A stretch of 64,000 bases of DNA from contig SSGX01000015.1 in assembly GCA_008017155.1 (NCBI GenBank), forward strand, positions 1 to 64,000. The letters are read 5' to 3'. Position numbers and translations under genes: made by a program. The DNA comes from Neisseriales bacterium (GTDB lineage Bacteria; Pseudomonadota; Gammaproteobacteria; Burkholderiales; UBA11063). Below, piece after piece: positions 8,618 to 16,417 of this stretch; positions within the stretch are counted from its first letter, which is position 1; each line of letters begins with the position of its first letter. The notes below the pieces were generated by a model. That model did not search any database and had not been told where the DNA came from. It saw only the letters and a program-made list of their open reading frames with translations.

Positions 8618-9070
8618 TTAAAAATTAGGCGTAAGCGTGTAAGTAAAAGAGCAGCTACCAAGTGTCGCATTGTTTTGTGAAAATGATACTGTTTGTATTG
8701 TTGTAAATACATTATTTGATACTGCACAATTATTATATGCCTGTACTGCTGTAATTCCACCGTTTGATTGACTGTTTGAAAAGCATGGATTATTATTTAA
8801 ATTTATAGGTGTCGGAGAACACTGGCCATCTCCGGTACACTCTATTCCGGCGGCATTAATTACAACAGGATTACTTGGAGCAAAACTGTTGCTATCGCAT
8901 GTCAATTCATCTGGAAGAGTACCGCTCAAACTATAGTTAGAAATTGCAGCAGTATAAAAACCAGCAGTTAAATATTGAGGTGATGGAGATGAGCTACTGC
9001 TACCACCACTATTACATGAAACCAAAAGAACAGCCGAACTTAACAATGAAAGTATAAAACGATTTTTCAT
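8618..9070 (-). CDS. Small cysteine-rich lipoprotein of unknown function
   Basis: This is a 150-aa exported lipoprotein of no recognised family. The signal peptide MKNRFILSLLSSAVLLVSC gives a clear lipobox (LLVSC, Cys19) followed by a Gly/Ser linker (NSGGSSSSSPSP). The mature part is Asn/Ser/Thr-rich with six further cysteines, consistent with disulfides at the cell surface. Its signal peptide and Gly/Ser linker resemble those of the large lipoprotein two genes downstream. It is the first gene after the predicted MerR-type promoter. AAGGAAG precedes the start at a normal distance. Confidence 0.75.
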   Translation of the reverse strand: MKNRFILSLLSSAVLLVSCNSGGSSSSSPSPQYLTAGFYTAAISNYSLSGTLPDELTCDSNSFAPSNPVVINAAGIECTGDGQCSPTPINLNNNPCFSNSQSNGGITAVQAYNNCAVSNNVFTTIQTVSFSQNNATLGSCSFTYTLTPNF

Positions 9071-9166
9071 AAAACTTCCTTATAAATAAATTTGTATTTT
9101 AAATACTAATTGAATATCCATACTTCCGTTTTTAATTAATATTCAATTAATACTATTATCACCTCC

Positions 9167-9197
9167 AGTATAAAACATCACGTGACGTGATGTTCAA
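9167..9197 (-). promoter_or_regulatory. MerR-type promoter with operator palindrome (drives 9070-4196 operon)
   Basis: On the minus strand a -35 TTGAAC (9192-9197) and a -10 TATACT (9167-9172) are separated by 19 bp, the elongated spacing that is the hallmark of MerR-activated promoters. A perfect 21-bp palindrome, AACATCACGT-G-ACGTGATGTT (9174-9194), covers the spacer and touches the -35 box, where MerR-family dimers bind. It faces the small lipoprotein gene, with a leader of about 90 nt. A MerR-family gene lies divergently at 9378. The wiring is inferred, but the geometry is seen directly. Confidence 0.75.
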
Positions 9198-9219
9198 GCA
9201 CTAAATAAATGCTATTTTA

Positions 9220-9248
9220 TTGCACATTGCTATTATTTGCAATATTAT
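9220..9248 (+). promoter_or_regulatory. Possible promoter of the MerR-type regulator (distal)
   Basis: TTGCAC (9220-9225) and TATTAT (9243-9248) are separated by 17 bp, about 125 bp before the regulator start and just beyond the operator palindrome. An alternative extended -10 lies closer at 9321-9329. In AT-rich DNA this is suggestive only. Confidence 0.35.
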
Positions 9249-9320
9249 ATTGATATAATTACATATTTTAAATTCATTGAAAGTACGCACAATTAAACAT
9301 TATGTTGCTTTTTACAACCA

Positions 9321-9329
9321 TGATATAAT
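9321..9329 (+). promoter_or_regulatory. Extended -10 box before the MerR-type regulator
   Basis: TGATATAAT (TGn plus consensus TATAAT) lies 48 bp before the regulator start codon. No good -35 is seen at 17 bp, which an extended -10 tolerates. It would give a leader of about 40 nt. Confidence 0.45.
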
Positions 9330-9377
9330 TTCATTGCTATTAACAAGCAATATTTTGATTATATGACTGGAGTAATC

Positions 9378-10154
9378 ATGACACAGCAATGGAGTGTAAA
9401 AGAGTTCTGTAAAATAACTGGCTTATCCATACGTACGTTGCACTATTATGATGAGCAGAATATTTTAGTCCCTAGCTATAAAAAAGAAAGTGGGGCTCGT
9501 TATTACTCAAATGAAAATTTATTAACTGTTCAGCAAATTACCACTTTAAAGTGCGCTGGTTTTGATTTAAAAAAAATTAAACAAATTCTAACCATCTCGG
9601 AGTTTAATCTTTTAAAATCATTGCAATTACAAGAAGATATTTTACTTGATAATATTGCACAACTTAATAAAGGGGTAGTTATCCTTAAAGAAGGTATTGA
9701 ACAATATACCAAGACTGGTAATATTGATTGGAATACTATGAGCAAGCTGCTAAAGTCATTTAAAATATCACACAGTGAGCTCACTAAAAAGTGGTCGAAA
9801 CGTAATTTCTCAATCGAAGAGCGCAAATTTTTTGGTGATAAAACGTTCCAAAAAACTAAAGTTGATTATATGCAACCATGGATTGACTTATTTACCCAAG
9901 CTACTATAGCGTTAAGACATGGTAGAGATCCACATTCACCGGAAGTACAGCTACTAGCTCAAAAATGGATAGATTTATGGATAGAAATGTCCCAGAAACA
10001 GTATCCTGATAATCCAGAGCTAGCAAATAAGATGTGGGAATTAATGAAGTCTGGAGATATTCCAAATGGGTTAATTGAGGGTTATGACCATGAAGTAATT
10101 TTGTATATGAATAATGCTATGGAATATCTCGAGAAATCTACTAATTACGGATAA
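9378..10154 (+). CDS. MerR-family transcriptional regulator with TipA-type effector domain
   Basis: This 258-aa regulator has an N-terminal winged-helix of MerR type (WSVKEFCKITGLSIRTLHYY, then a wing with GARYYS), a coiled-coil dimerisation helix, and a C-terminal helical region. The latter (PWIDLFTQATIALRHGRDPH to NNAMEYLEK) resembles the TipA effector-binding (TipAS) domain. The start is set at 9378 because GGAG lies 5 nt upstream; an ATG at 9363 has no such site. MerR proteins untwist 19-bp-spacer promoters on ligand binding, and exactly such a promoter lies divergently at 9167-9197. The regulator therefore probably controls the lipoprotein/hydrolase operon. The effector is unknown; TipA-type domains bind peptide antibiotics in Streptomyces. 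Confidence 0.85.
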   Translation: MTQQWSVKEFCKITGLSIRTLHYYDEQNILVPSYKKESGARYYSNENLLTVQQITTLKCAGFDLKKIKQILTISEFNLLKSLQLQEDILLDNIAQLNKGVVILKEGIEQYTKTGNIDWNTMSKLLKSFKISHSELTKKWSKRNFSIEERKFFGDKTFQKTKVDYMQPWIDLFTQATIALRHGRDPHSPEVQLLAQKWIDLWIEMSQKQYPDNPELANKMWELMKSGDIPNGLIEGYDHEVILYMNNAMEYLEKSTNYG

Positions 10155-10359
10155 AACTATTGACAACAATATTACATTGAATGCGATTAGCCATTACTTC
10201 ACCAGTTATTTTTGCAGGATCTTTACTACACCAAGCATCTAATGATTTTTTAAGATCATTAATATTCTGATTACCCTATTTAGCAGTAACACCAAACGCT
10301 ACGTTTCTTTTTACCAATGTCAGTACCAATACTATAAAATAGACACTTAAAATAATCAT
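10141..10359 (-). pseudogene. Small broken reading frame with internal stop, family unknown
   Basis: From an ATG at 10357-10359 the minus strand encodes MIILSVYFIVLVLTLVKR and onward for 27 codons. A TAG at 10276-10278 interrupts it, and the frame then continues open for 44 codons (GNQNINDLKKSLDAWC..., ending VVNSFIRN) to a stop at 10141. The N-terminal part looks like a membrane anchor or signal peptide. The same frame on both sides of the stop suggests a recently inactivated gene. It overlaps the end of the regulator gene by 14 bp and has no good ribosome-binding site, so it could also be a chance frame. Confidence 0.35.
10310..10338 (+). promoter_or_regulatory. Promoter of the POT permease gene
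   Basis: TTTACC (10310-10315) and TATAAA (10333-10338) are 17 bp apart. The -10 lies about 40 bp before the permease start at 10378, which is preceded by GAGGGAAGATC. Confidence 0.5.
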
Positions 10360-10377
10360 TTTTCGAGGGAAGATCAT

Positions 10378-11835
10378 ATGTTTACAGGATGGAGAAACCA
10401 CCCGAGAAGTCTGAAACGGCTTTTCTTTACCGAAATGTGGGAACGCTTTAGCTTCTACGGCTTAAATGCGGTCTTAGTACTATTTCTTACTAAAGCGGCG
10501 CATATACCAGAAGATTTAGCTTTAATCATATTCGGTAGTTATGTAACATATGTTTATCTCTCGACTACAATTGCTGGATTTCTTGCCGATCGACTTTACG
10601 GTTATGCAAAGGTTGCATTCATTGGCGGTATATTCATCCTGATTGGGCACCTGACGATGGCTTTATCAAATTTTAGTTTCTCGTTATTCTATTTCGGTCT
10701 TGGTTGTATCGCTACAGGAACTGGACTACTAAAACCAAATGTCTCGGTCATGGTTGGTAAATTATATTCCGACGAACATGAAGATATGCGCGTTCAGGGA
10801 TTTAATATTTATTATATGGGAATTAATATCGGTGCGGTGATTGCCCCAACTGCGGTTGGTTTTGTTGCCGAAAAAGTTGCTTGGCATGCAGGATTTGGGC
10901 TAGCAGCAATCGGAATGGCACTTGGCTTATATATCTTTAAACGTGGTGAAAAAGAATTCCCAGCTAATTGTAAGGTTGCCAACAATCAACTAATCAACTC
11001 TCGCTTTGCTGGAATCAAACTAAACGTTTGGGTCTATGTAATGCTTTTGGCTTTAGCAGCAATCTTTGCTACACTATTGGCAAATCCGATTCAATCAACA
11101 GTAGTTTCGGGAATCTGTCTCTTAATCCTTGGCGGTTACATAATCTCATTATGGCGCAAACTAACTATTGAAGAACGCAGTAAAGTTTGGATTATTCTGG
11201 TATTATCGATATTCTCAGTTAGTTATTGGACATTATCTAACCAGACTATTGCAAGCTTACCAATTTTTATTGACCGAGTAGTTGATTTAAGTTATTTTGG
11301 GATTATGATTCCCGCTTCAAGTATCTCAAGTTTCTATTCACTAATCCTTATTATTCTTGCACCAATAATTGCTTGGTTCTGGAATTTTACGAAACAAATC
11401 AAACATGAGCCAGGCTATGCGGGAAAATTTGCTCTTGGTTTATTTGTAGCGACTCTAGCATTTGTATTCATTATATTTGGGATTATGCAGGCTGAACACT
11501 CGGGTAAAATGAGTCTCGTTTGGATACTAGTTTGCTATACCCTACTTGGCTTTGGTGAATTATGTATTTCACCAAATGGTCTTGCGCTAGTAACAAAATA
11601 TGCGCCACAAAACCTCTCTGGTATCATGATGGGATTATGGTGGATGATTAATGCCTTTGCTGGTTTGACCGCGGGATTAATTGCCCAATTAATTGGTTTT
11701 CAGTCGGCGGATAAACTTCCAGTTGCCGAACAATTAAATATTTATCAAAATGGATTTATTAAAGTAACCATTCTTGGCATAATAATCACCGCAATATTGT
11801 TTATAATTCGTAATAAAATTGATGAAAGAAGCTAA
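10378..11835 (+). CDS. Proton-coupled di/tripeptide permease (POT/PTR2 family)
   Basis: This is an inner-membrane, major-facilitator-type symporter that imports di- and tripeptides with protons. The 485-aa protein carries the family motif EMWERFSFYG (ExxERFxYYG type) in TM1 at about residues 20-29, and GTGLLKPNVSVMVGKLY near residue 115. It has about 14 hydrophobic segments, as in bacterial DtpT/DtpA proteins. A Shine-Dalgarno-like GAGGGAAG precedes the ATG. The next gene, an asparaginase-type Ntn hydrolase, starts one base after the stop codon, suggesting that uptake and cleavage of small peptides or amides are coupled. Confidence 0.9.
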   Translation: MFTGWRNHPRSLKRLFFTEMWERFSFYGLNAVLVLFLTKAAHIPEDLALIIFGSYVTYVYLSTTIAGFLADRLYGYAKVAFIGGIFILIGHLTMALSNFSFSLFYFGLGCIATGTGLLKPNVSVMVGKLYSDEHEDMRVQGFNIYYMGINIGAVIAPTAVGFVAEKVAWHAGFGLAAIGMALGLYIFKRGEKEFPANCKVANNQLINSRFAGIKLNVWVYVMLLALAAIFATLLANPIQSTVVSGICLLILGGYIISLWRKLTIEERSKVWIILVLSIFSVSYWTLSNQTIASLPIFIDRVVDLSYFGIMIPASSISSFYSLILIILAPIIAWFWNFTKQIKHEPGYAGKFALGLFVATLAFVFIIFGIMQAEHSGKMSLVWILVCYTLLGFGELCISPNGLALVTKYAPQNLSGIMMGLWWMINAFAGLTAGLIAQLIGFQSADKLPVAEQLNIYQNGFIKVTILGIIITAILFIIRNKIDERS

Positions 11836-11836
11836 G

Positions 11837-12760
11837 ATGTTATTAATCGCAAATTATGAAGGAAGATCTGGGACTAATCGTGCAGCTGAAATCCTTGCTA
11901 AAAAAGAAAATGGATTACGCGCAATCATCGAAGGCATAAAAATTGTTGAAGCCAATCTGGATATTCATACTGTTGGGATGAGTTCATGGCCAAATATTCT
12001 GGGCGAATTACAGCTTGATGCAGCAGTAATGGATGGCACAACTAGGCGAACTGGTGCAGTTGGAGCATTACGGAATTTTAAACATCCAGTTGAAGTAGCG
12101 TATCGGATCATGACAGACATTGACCATGAAATATTAGTTGGTGAAGGTGCCGAACGCTTTGCCCGTGAAATTGGTGCAGATATAGCCAGAAACGAAACTG
12201 AACTCTCGATAAATACTTGGCACAAACATCTTAATGACGTATTAACCGAAGAACAGAAAACTAAGTTTCCAGAAGTAAGACTTCTTGACATCAAAAATAA
12301 AGCGGTTGATCCTGAGAAACTCTTTGATACCACTGTTTATCTCAGTATTGATCATGAAGCACGGATTTCTTCGGCAACTAGTACCTCTGGCTGGGCATGG
12401 AAATATCCGGGTCGGCTTGGTGATAGCCCGATTATCGGTGCTGGCAGTTATGCAGATAGTCGCTATGGTGCATGCGCCTGTACCCACACTGGAGAAATGA
12501 GTATTCGCGCGGGTACAGCCCGTAGTGTTGTACTTTACATGAAAATGGGTTTAAGTGTAGCTGATGCAGTCTATGAAGCAGCCCGCGATCTTGCTGATCT
12601 TAAAACCGGGTACTTAGATGAAGTTACTATTCATGCAGTAGATAAATCAGGCAACCATAAGGTGATTGGATTAAATTCAAGTGAAGAAATCCGCTATGTT
12701 ATCTGGCAGCCAGGAATGGAACAACCAGAAATTAAAGTTGCAGAAATAGTTCGCCTGTGA
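11837..12760 (+). CDS. Ntn-hydrolase, asparaginase family 2 (aspartylglucosaminidase/isoaspartyl peptidase-like)
   Basis: Enzymes of this family cleave asparagine, isoaspartyl peptides or N-glycosyl-asparagine after self-cleavage in front of a threonine. The start at 11837 is chosen for the GAAAGAAG upstream. The 307-aa product keeps the family core SSATSTSGWAWKYPGRLGDS and PIIGAGSYAD. The expected nucleophile is Thr165 in FDTTVYLS, which aligns with the DTIG threonine of aspartylglucosaminidases, although the usual following Gly is replaced (T-V). No signal peptide is seen, so it is cytoplasmic. It follows the peptide permease by one base, implying breakdown of imported peptides. The exact substrate is uncertain. 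Confidence 0.82.
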   Translation: MLLIANYEGRSGTNRAAEILAKKENGLRAIIEGIKIVEANLDIHTVGMSSWPNILGELQLDAAVMDGTTRRTGAVGALRNFKHPVEVAYRIMTDIDHEILVGEGAERFAREIGADIARNETELSINTWHKHLNDVLTEEQKTKFPEVRLLDIKNKAVDPEKLFDTTVYLSIDHEARISSATSTSGWAWKYPGRLGDSPIIGAGSYADSRYGACACTHTGEMSIRAGTARSVVLYMKMGLSVADAVYEAARDLADLKTGYLDEVTIHAVDKSGNHKVIGLNSSEEIRYVIWQPGMEQPEIKVAEIVRL

Positions 12761-12816
12761 AAAGTTAGTTTAGCTAAAATAACGTAATAAGGCTTTAACT
12801 AAGAATTAATAATCAC

Positions 12817-13293
12817 ATGACAGAAAAAAATTATATTACGATCACAGGCTATGCAGTGCTGAGAGAAGAACTACATAATTTAGTTACTAAAGAACGTCCA
12901 CACTATGTAAAATTGGTAAACTGGGCGGCTAGTAATGGCGATCGGTCAGAAAATGCAGATTATCAATATGGTAAGAAACGTCTCCGTGAGATAGATAAAC
13001 GAATCCATCAACTGACTAAAAAAATTGAACATGCTGAAGTAGTTGATCCACTATCGCATATAGGAAATGAAACTATTTACTTTGGTGCAACCGTTATTAT
13101 CCTTAGAAATGAAAAAACTGAACAGACTATAAAAATTGTTGGTCAGGATGAAATAAATACTGAACTTAACCACATCAGCTGGACATCACCATTGGCACGC
13201 CAACTATTAAGAAAAAAGCTAGGAGATAATTTCACATTTCAGTCACCACAAGGACTTGAAGAAATAGAAATTTTAGAAGTAATCTATGAATAA
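12817..13293 (+). CDS. greB: Transcript cleavage factor GreB
   Basis: GreB enters the secondary channel of RNA polymerase and stimulates cleavage of backtracked RNA. The 158-aa protein has the N-terminal coiled coil with tip acidic motif in GDRSENADYQYGKKRLREID (residues 42-61), the form characteristic of GreB rather than GreA. The FKBP-like C-terminal domain follows (IYFGATVIILRNE, then ISWTSPLARQLLRKKLGD). Its last codons overlap the first 8 bases of tyrA, so the two are probably translationally coupled. Confidence 0.92.
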   Translation: MTEKNYITITGYAVLREELHNLVTKERPHYVKLVNWAASNGDRSENADYQYGKKRLREIDKRIHQLTKKIEHAEVVDPLSHIGNETIYFGATVIILRNEKTEQTIKIVGQDEINTELNHISWTSPLARQLLRKKLGDNFTFQSPQGLEEIEILEVIYE

Positions 13294-14146
13294 AAAAAAT
13301 ATTGTCATTATAGGTGGTCATGGCTTAATGGGGCAACTATTTATAAGGCTATTTAATGGCGTAGGACATAACGCGGTTCCAATTGGTAGAGATGACTGGC
13401 AAACTGCGCCGGATTTTCTTGCTCAAGCTGACTGGGTGATTATTTGTGTTCCAATTAATGCAACAACAGAAACCATAATAAATGTAGTCAAGTACATCAG
13501 TAATGATTGCGTATTATCTGACTTCACTAGCATAAAGTTAGATCCACTGATGGTAATGCTTCGTGAATACTCTGGTCCTGTACTTGGACTTCATCCAATG
13601 TTTGGACCAACAATTGCTAGTACCAAAAATCAAGTTATCGTAAGCTGTGATGGACGTTACCCTGAGAAATCTGTCTGGATATTAGAATTATTAGCGACTC
13701 TTGGGTTTACGATAAAACCAATGGAAGCAACGCTACATGATCAGGCAATGAGTTTTATTCAGGGAATTGAACACTTTTTAACCTTTAGTTTAGGTACTTT
13801 TCTTCAGCATAAAAATCAACATCCCGAAAAGCTAATGGAAATGGCAAGTCCAATATATCTGGCAAAATTATTACTAATGGGGCGGATTTTTGACCAAGAT
13901 GCAGCTTTATATGCCGATATAATCATGGCTGATAAGTCAAGAATTAAATTGATAAAGGAATTTAGCCAATGGCTAAATTATTGGGTAGATGAATTAGAAA
14001 AGTCAAATAAACAGGACTTTATCAAGGAATTTGAAAACGCTCGTAACTGGATGGGGAAATTCACTAGCTATTCACAAGAGGTAAGTGACACATTTCTAAA
14101 CATCCAGTTAAATGAGTCAATTGAAGCAAAACACATAAAGACGTAA
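13286..14146 (+). CDS. tyrA: Prephenate dehydrogenase (TyrA, no chorismate mutase domain)
   Basis: This enzyme oxidatively decarboxylates prephenate to 4-hydroxyphenylpyruvate in tyrosine synthesis. The 286-aa protein starts with a Rossmann dinucleotide motif, IVIIGGHGLMGQLF (residues 6-19). It carries LGLHPMFGPT near 110 and the helical C-terminal dimerisation domain (HDQAMSFIQGIEHFLTF, ASPIYLAKLLLMGRIFDQDA). These resemble the dehydrogenase half of the E. coli T-protein, but the N-terminal chorismate mutase domain is absent. It overlaps greB by 8 bp. A promoter for the next gene begins just after its stop. Confidence 0.88.
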   Translation: MNKKNIVIIGGHGLMGQLFIRLFNGVGHNAVPIGRDDWQTAPDFLAQADWVIICVPINATTETIINVVKYISNDCVLSDFTSIKLDPLMVMLREYSGPVLGLHPMFGPTIASTKNQVIVSCDGRYPEKSVWILELLATLGFTIKPMEATLHDQAMSFIQGIEHFLTFSLGTFLQHKNQHPEKLMEMASPIYLAKLLLMGRIFDQDAALYADIIMADKSRIKLIKEFSQWLNYWVDELEKSNKQDFIKEFENARNWMGKFTSYSQEVSDTFLNIQLNESIEAKHIKT

Positions 14147-14153
14147 AAATTTA

Positions 14154-14182
14154 TTTACAAACTCGTTTTTACACGCTATAAT
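14154..14182 (+). promoter_or_regulatory. Promoter of the small secreted protein gene at 14220
   Basis: TTTACA (14154-14159) and a perfect TATAAT (14177-14182) are spaced by 17 bp, ending 38 bp before the start codon. It is one of the best sigma70-type matches in the window. Confidence 0.65.
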
Positions 14183-14219
14183 AGCCAAATATGGAAAATA
14201 ACTTGATGGTATTATAATC

Positions 14220-14531
14220 ATGAAAAAATTCTTTTTTCTCTTAACTACAATTGGCATTCATTCTGCTTTTGCAATAAACCCAATCCCAACTGTCCCAGGA
14301 GGAGCACAATCTGGTAATTACTATACCAACGGTACTTATGGCAGTACTATGACGATTAATGGTAATACAACTTATTATACTAATGGACAATACCAAGGAC
14401 AAGCACCAGCTAATAGTACAATCTTCCAAAATCGTAGTCAGCAATCAATTATAAACTCAACACCTCCTGCAATTAACAATCAACAACAACTAATGAATTC
14501 AACGCCACAAGACACACTTAATCCGCCATAG
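14220..14531 (+). CDS. Small secreted Asn/Gly-rich protein, unknown function
   Basis: This 103-aa protein has a cleavable signal peptide (MKKFFFLLTTIGIHSAFA, then INPIPTVPGG). The mature part is Asn-, Thr-, Tyr- and Gln-rich, with a duplicated YYTNG-Y-G motif (NYYTNGTYGS and TYYTNGQYQG) and later STPP/STPQ pairs. No cysteine and no known domain is seen. It has its own strong promoter. Its 3' end overlaps the convergent rarA gene by 14 bp. Location is probably periplasm, outer membrane or medium. Confidence 0.65.
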   Translation: MKKFFFLLTTIGIHSAFAINPIPTVPGGAQSGNYYTNGTYGSTMTINGNTTYYTNGQYQGQAPANSTIFQNRSQQSIINSTPPAINNQQQLMNSTPQDTLNPP

Positions 14532-15795
14532 ACTCTTGATCAAGCTTACGCAAATAGTCAAGCCGTTCAATAATCCGTTGCTCAAAGCCTTGATTGCTTG
14601 GTTGATAAAATTTAGGTTTATTCATTAAATCATCAGGAAAATACTGCTCATTTGGTACATAATGGTTCGGGTAATCATGCGCGTATTTATACTCTTTACC
14701 ATAGCCAAGTTCTGCCATTAGTTTGGTCGGCGCATTGCGTAAATGAATTGGTACTGGCGCACTACCGTTTTTACCAATATAGTCTTTTAAGTGGTTATAT
14801 GCTAATTCAAGACTATTGCTCTTATTGGTAACAGAAAGATATGTAACGGCACCAGCAAGTGCCAATTCACCTTCAGGTGAACCTAGGCGTTCATAAGTCT
14901 GTAAGGCATTATTGACAACTGTTGCGGCATTGATGTCAGCTAAGCCAACGTCCTCCCATGCCATTCGAAGTAGACGCCGTCCAAGATATAGAGGATCAGC
15001 ACCGCCAGCGAGCATCCGTCCAAACCAATATAAGGCAGCATCAGGATTAGAACCACGGACAGATTTATGTAATGCAGAAATTTGGTTATAAAATTCTTCG
15101 CCACCCTTATCAAAGCGTTGCAAGTTTTTCGGGATTATTTCCCGAATAAGCTTTTCATCAACATTACTTAACGGCGTAGAATCTGCAACTAGCTCATATA
15201 GATTTACTAGTCTTCTAGCATCTCCATCACATAAATCAATCAATAATTCTTTTGCATCAGGAGTAAGAATTGGCTTTTCTCTAACTTCTACTGCTTTATC
15301 GATTAGACTAGCGAGATCTTCGCGAGTAAGACTCTCTAACACATAAACTTGCATTCGTGAAAGTAAGGCACTATTTATTTCAAAAGATGGGTTTTCGGTA
15401 GTGGCACCGATAAGGATAATCTTACCCTCTTCGAGATGATGTAAGAAAGCATCTTGTTGTGCTTTATTAAAGCGGTGAATTTCATCGATAAAAAGAACTG
15501 TTGGTTTATCATTAAATAAACCAGATTGATTATTTTCTGCCTGCTCTAAAGCTTCCTTGATTTCTTTAACACCGCTAAATACCGCAGATAATTTAATCGC
15601 ATGACAATCAAACTCTTTAATTAAGATATTAGCGAGTGTAGTCTTCCCCACCCCAGGCGGACCCCAGAAAAGCATTGAGGGTAATTTTTTACCTGCCAAT
15701 AATCGGCTTAAAAGACCATTTTCACCAACCAGATGCTGCTGTCCTACGACATCAGATAGTTTCTGTGGTCTTAAAATTTCTGTCAATGGCTGCAT
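14518..15795 (-). CDS. rarA: Replication-associated recombination protein A (MgsA/WRNIP1-type AAA+ ATPase)
   Basis: RarA acts at stalled replication forks with the single-strand-binding protein and the clamp-loader system. The 425-aa protein has Walker A GPPGVGKT (residues 45-52), Walker B VLFIDEIHRF (100-109), the sensor stretch GATTENPSFE, and the C-terminal MgsA tetramerisation region (RRLLRMAWEDVGLADINA). The start follows a weak ribosome-binding region at 15795. It converges on the small secreted protein gene, with a 14-bp overlap of the 3' ends and no obvious terminator between them. Confidence 0.93.
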   Translation of the reverse strand: MQPLTEILRPQKLSDVVGQQHLVGENGLLSRLLAGKKLPSMLFWGPPGVGKTTLANILIKEFDCHAIKLSAVFSGVKEIKEALEQAENNQSGLFNDKPTVLFIDEIHRFNKAQQDAFLHHLEEGKIILIGATTENPSFEINSALLSRMQVYVLESLTREDLASLIDKAVEVREKPILTPDAKELLIDLCDGDARRLVNLYELVADSTPLSNVDEKLIREIIPKNLQRFDKGGEEFYNQISALHKSVRGSNPDAALYWFGRMLAGGADPLYLGRRLLRMAWEDVGLADINAATVVNNALQTYERLGSPEGELALAGAVTYLSVTNKSNSLELAYNHLKDYIGKNGSAPVPIHLRNAPTKLMAELGYGKEYKYAHDYPNHYVPNEQYFPDDLMNKPKFYQPSNQGFEQRIIERLDYLRKLDQESMAD

Positions 15796-15906
15796 AAATG
15801 ATTCCTAATCTAATACTAGAAGGATTATAGCAAACTCTACTACTTCTTAAGCTGTTAATAAAACAATCTAGAAGTTAGTACTGTAGTAATGTATTGTTGT
15901 AGTTTT

Positions 15907-15915
15907 TGATATAAT
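15907..15915 (+). promoter_or_regulatory. Extended -10 promoter of nudJ-mnmA
   Basis: TGATATAAT (TGn plus TATAAT at 15910-15915) lies 27 bp before the nudJ start codon. No strong -35 is seen. GAAAGAG supplies the ribosome-binding site. Confidence 0.5.
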
Positions 15916-15941
15916 AATGATCTAATTTTGAAAGAGCATAA

Positions 15942-16415
15942 ATGCCAAATATCCACATAACAGTTGCAGCAGTAATTGAAAATCAAAATAAATTTTTACT
16001 GGTAACTGATATTACTTCAAATGGACATAAATTAAATCAGCCAGCAGGACATGTTGAAGCTAATGAAGACATAATCACGGCGGTTATTCGCGAAGTATAT
16101 GAAGAAAGCTCGATGAACTTTATTCCAAAAAAGCTGATTGGCATCTATCTATACAATCCAAATCCGGAGAACACTTATCTCAGATTCTGTTTCAAAGGCA
16201 TAGTTACAAATATTCATGAAACTCCAAGACCAATAGCTAATGATGATGGAGTCATTGCAGCGGATTGGTATGATCTGGAGACAATCAAATCACGCAGGAA
16301 AGAATTACGCAGTACTCTAGTCATGAAATGTATAGATGATTATCTTTCCGGGATTGAGTTCCCACTTGAAGTACTAGCTAACCATCGTGATAATCTAACG
16401 GTATATCTGGATTAA
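15942..16415 (+). CDS. nudJ: Nudix hydrolase, NudJ type
   Basis: NudJ is a phosphohydrolase active on thiamine diphosphate and nucleoside di/triphosphates. The 157-aa protein carries the Nudix box [20 protein letters not shown] (from residue 36). The box ends in S-S where the consensus has T/G-G, a small deviation outside the metal-binding glutamates, which are intact. The gene sits 2 bp before mnmA, the same pairing as nudJ-mnmA in enterobacteria, which strengthens the symbol. Confidence 0.85.
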   Translation: MPNIHITVAAVIENQNKFLLVTDITSNGHKLNQPAGHVEANEDIITAVIREVYEESSMNFIPKKLIGIYLYNPNPENTYLRFCFKGIVTNIHETPRPIANDDGVIAADWYDLETIKSRRKELRSTLVMKCIDDYLSGIEFPLEVLANHRDNLTVYLD

Positions 16416-16417
16416 AT

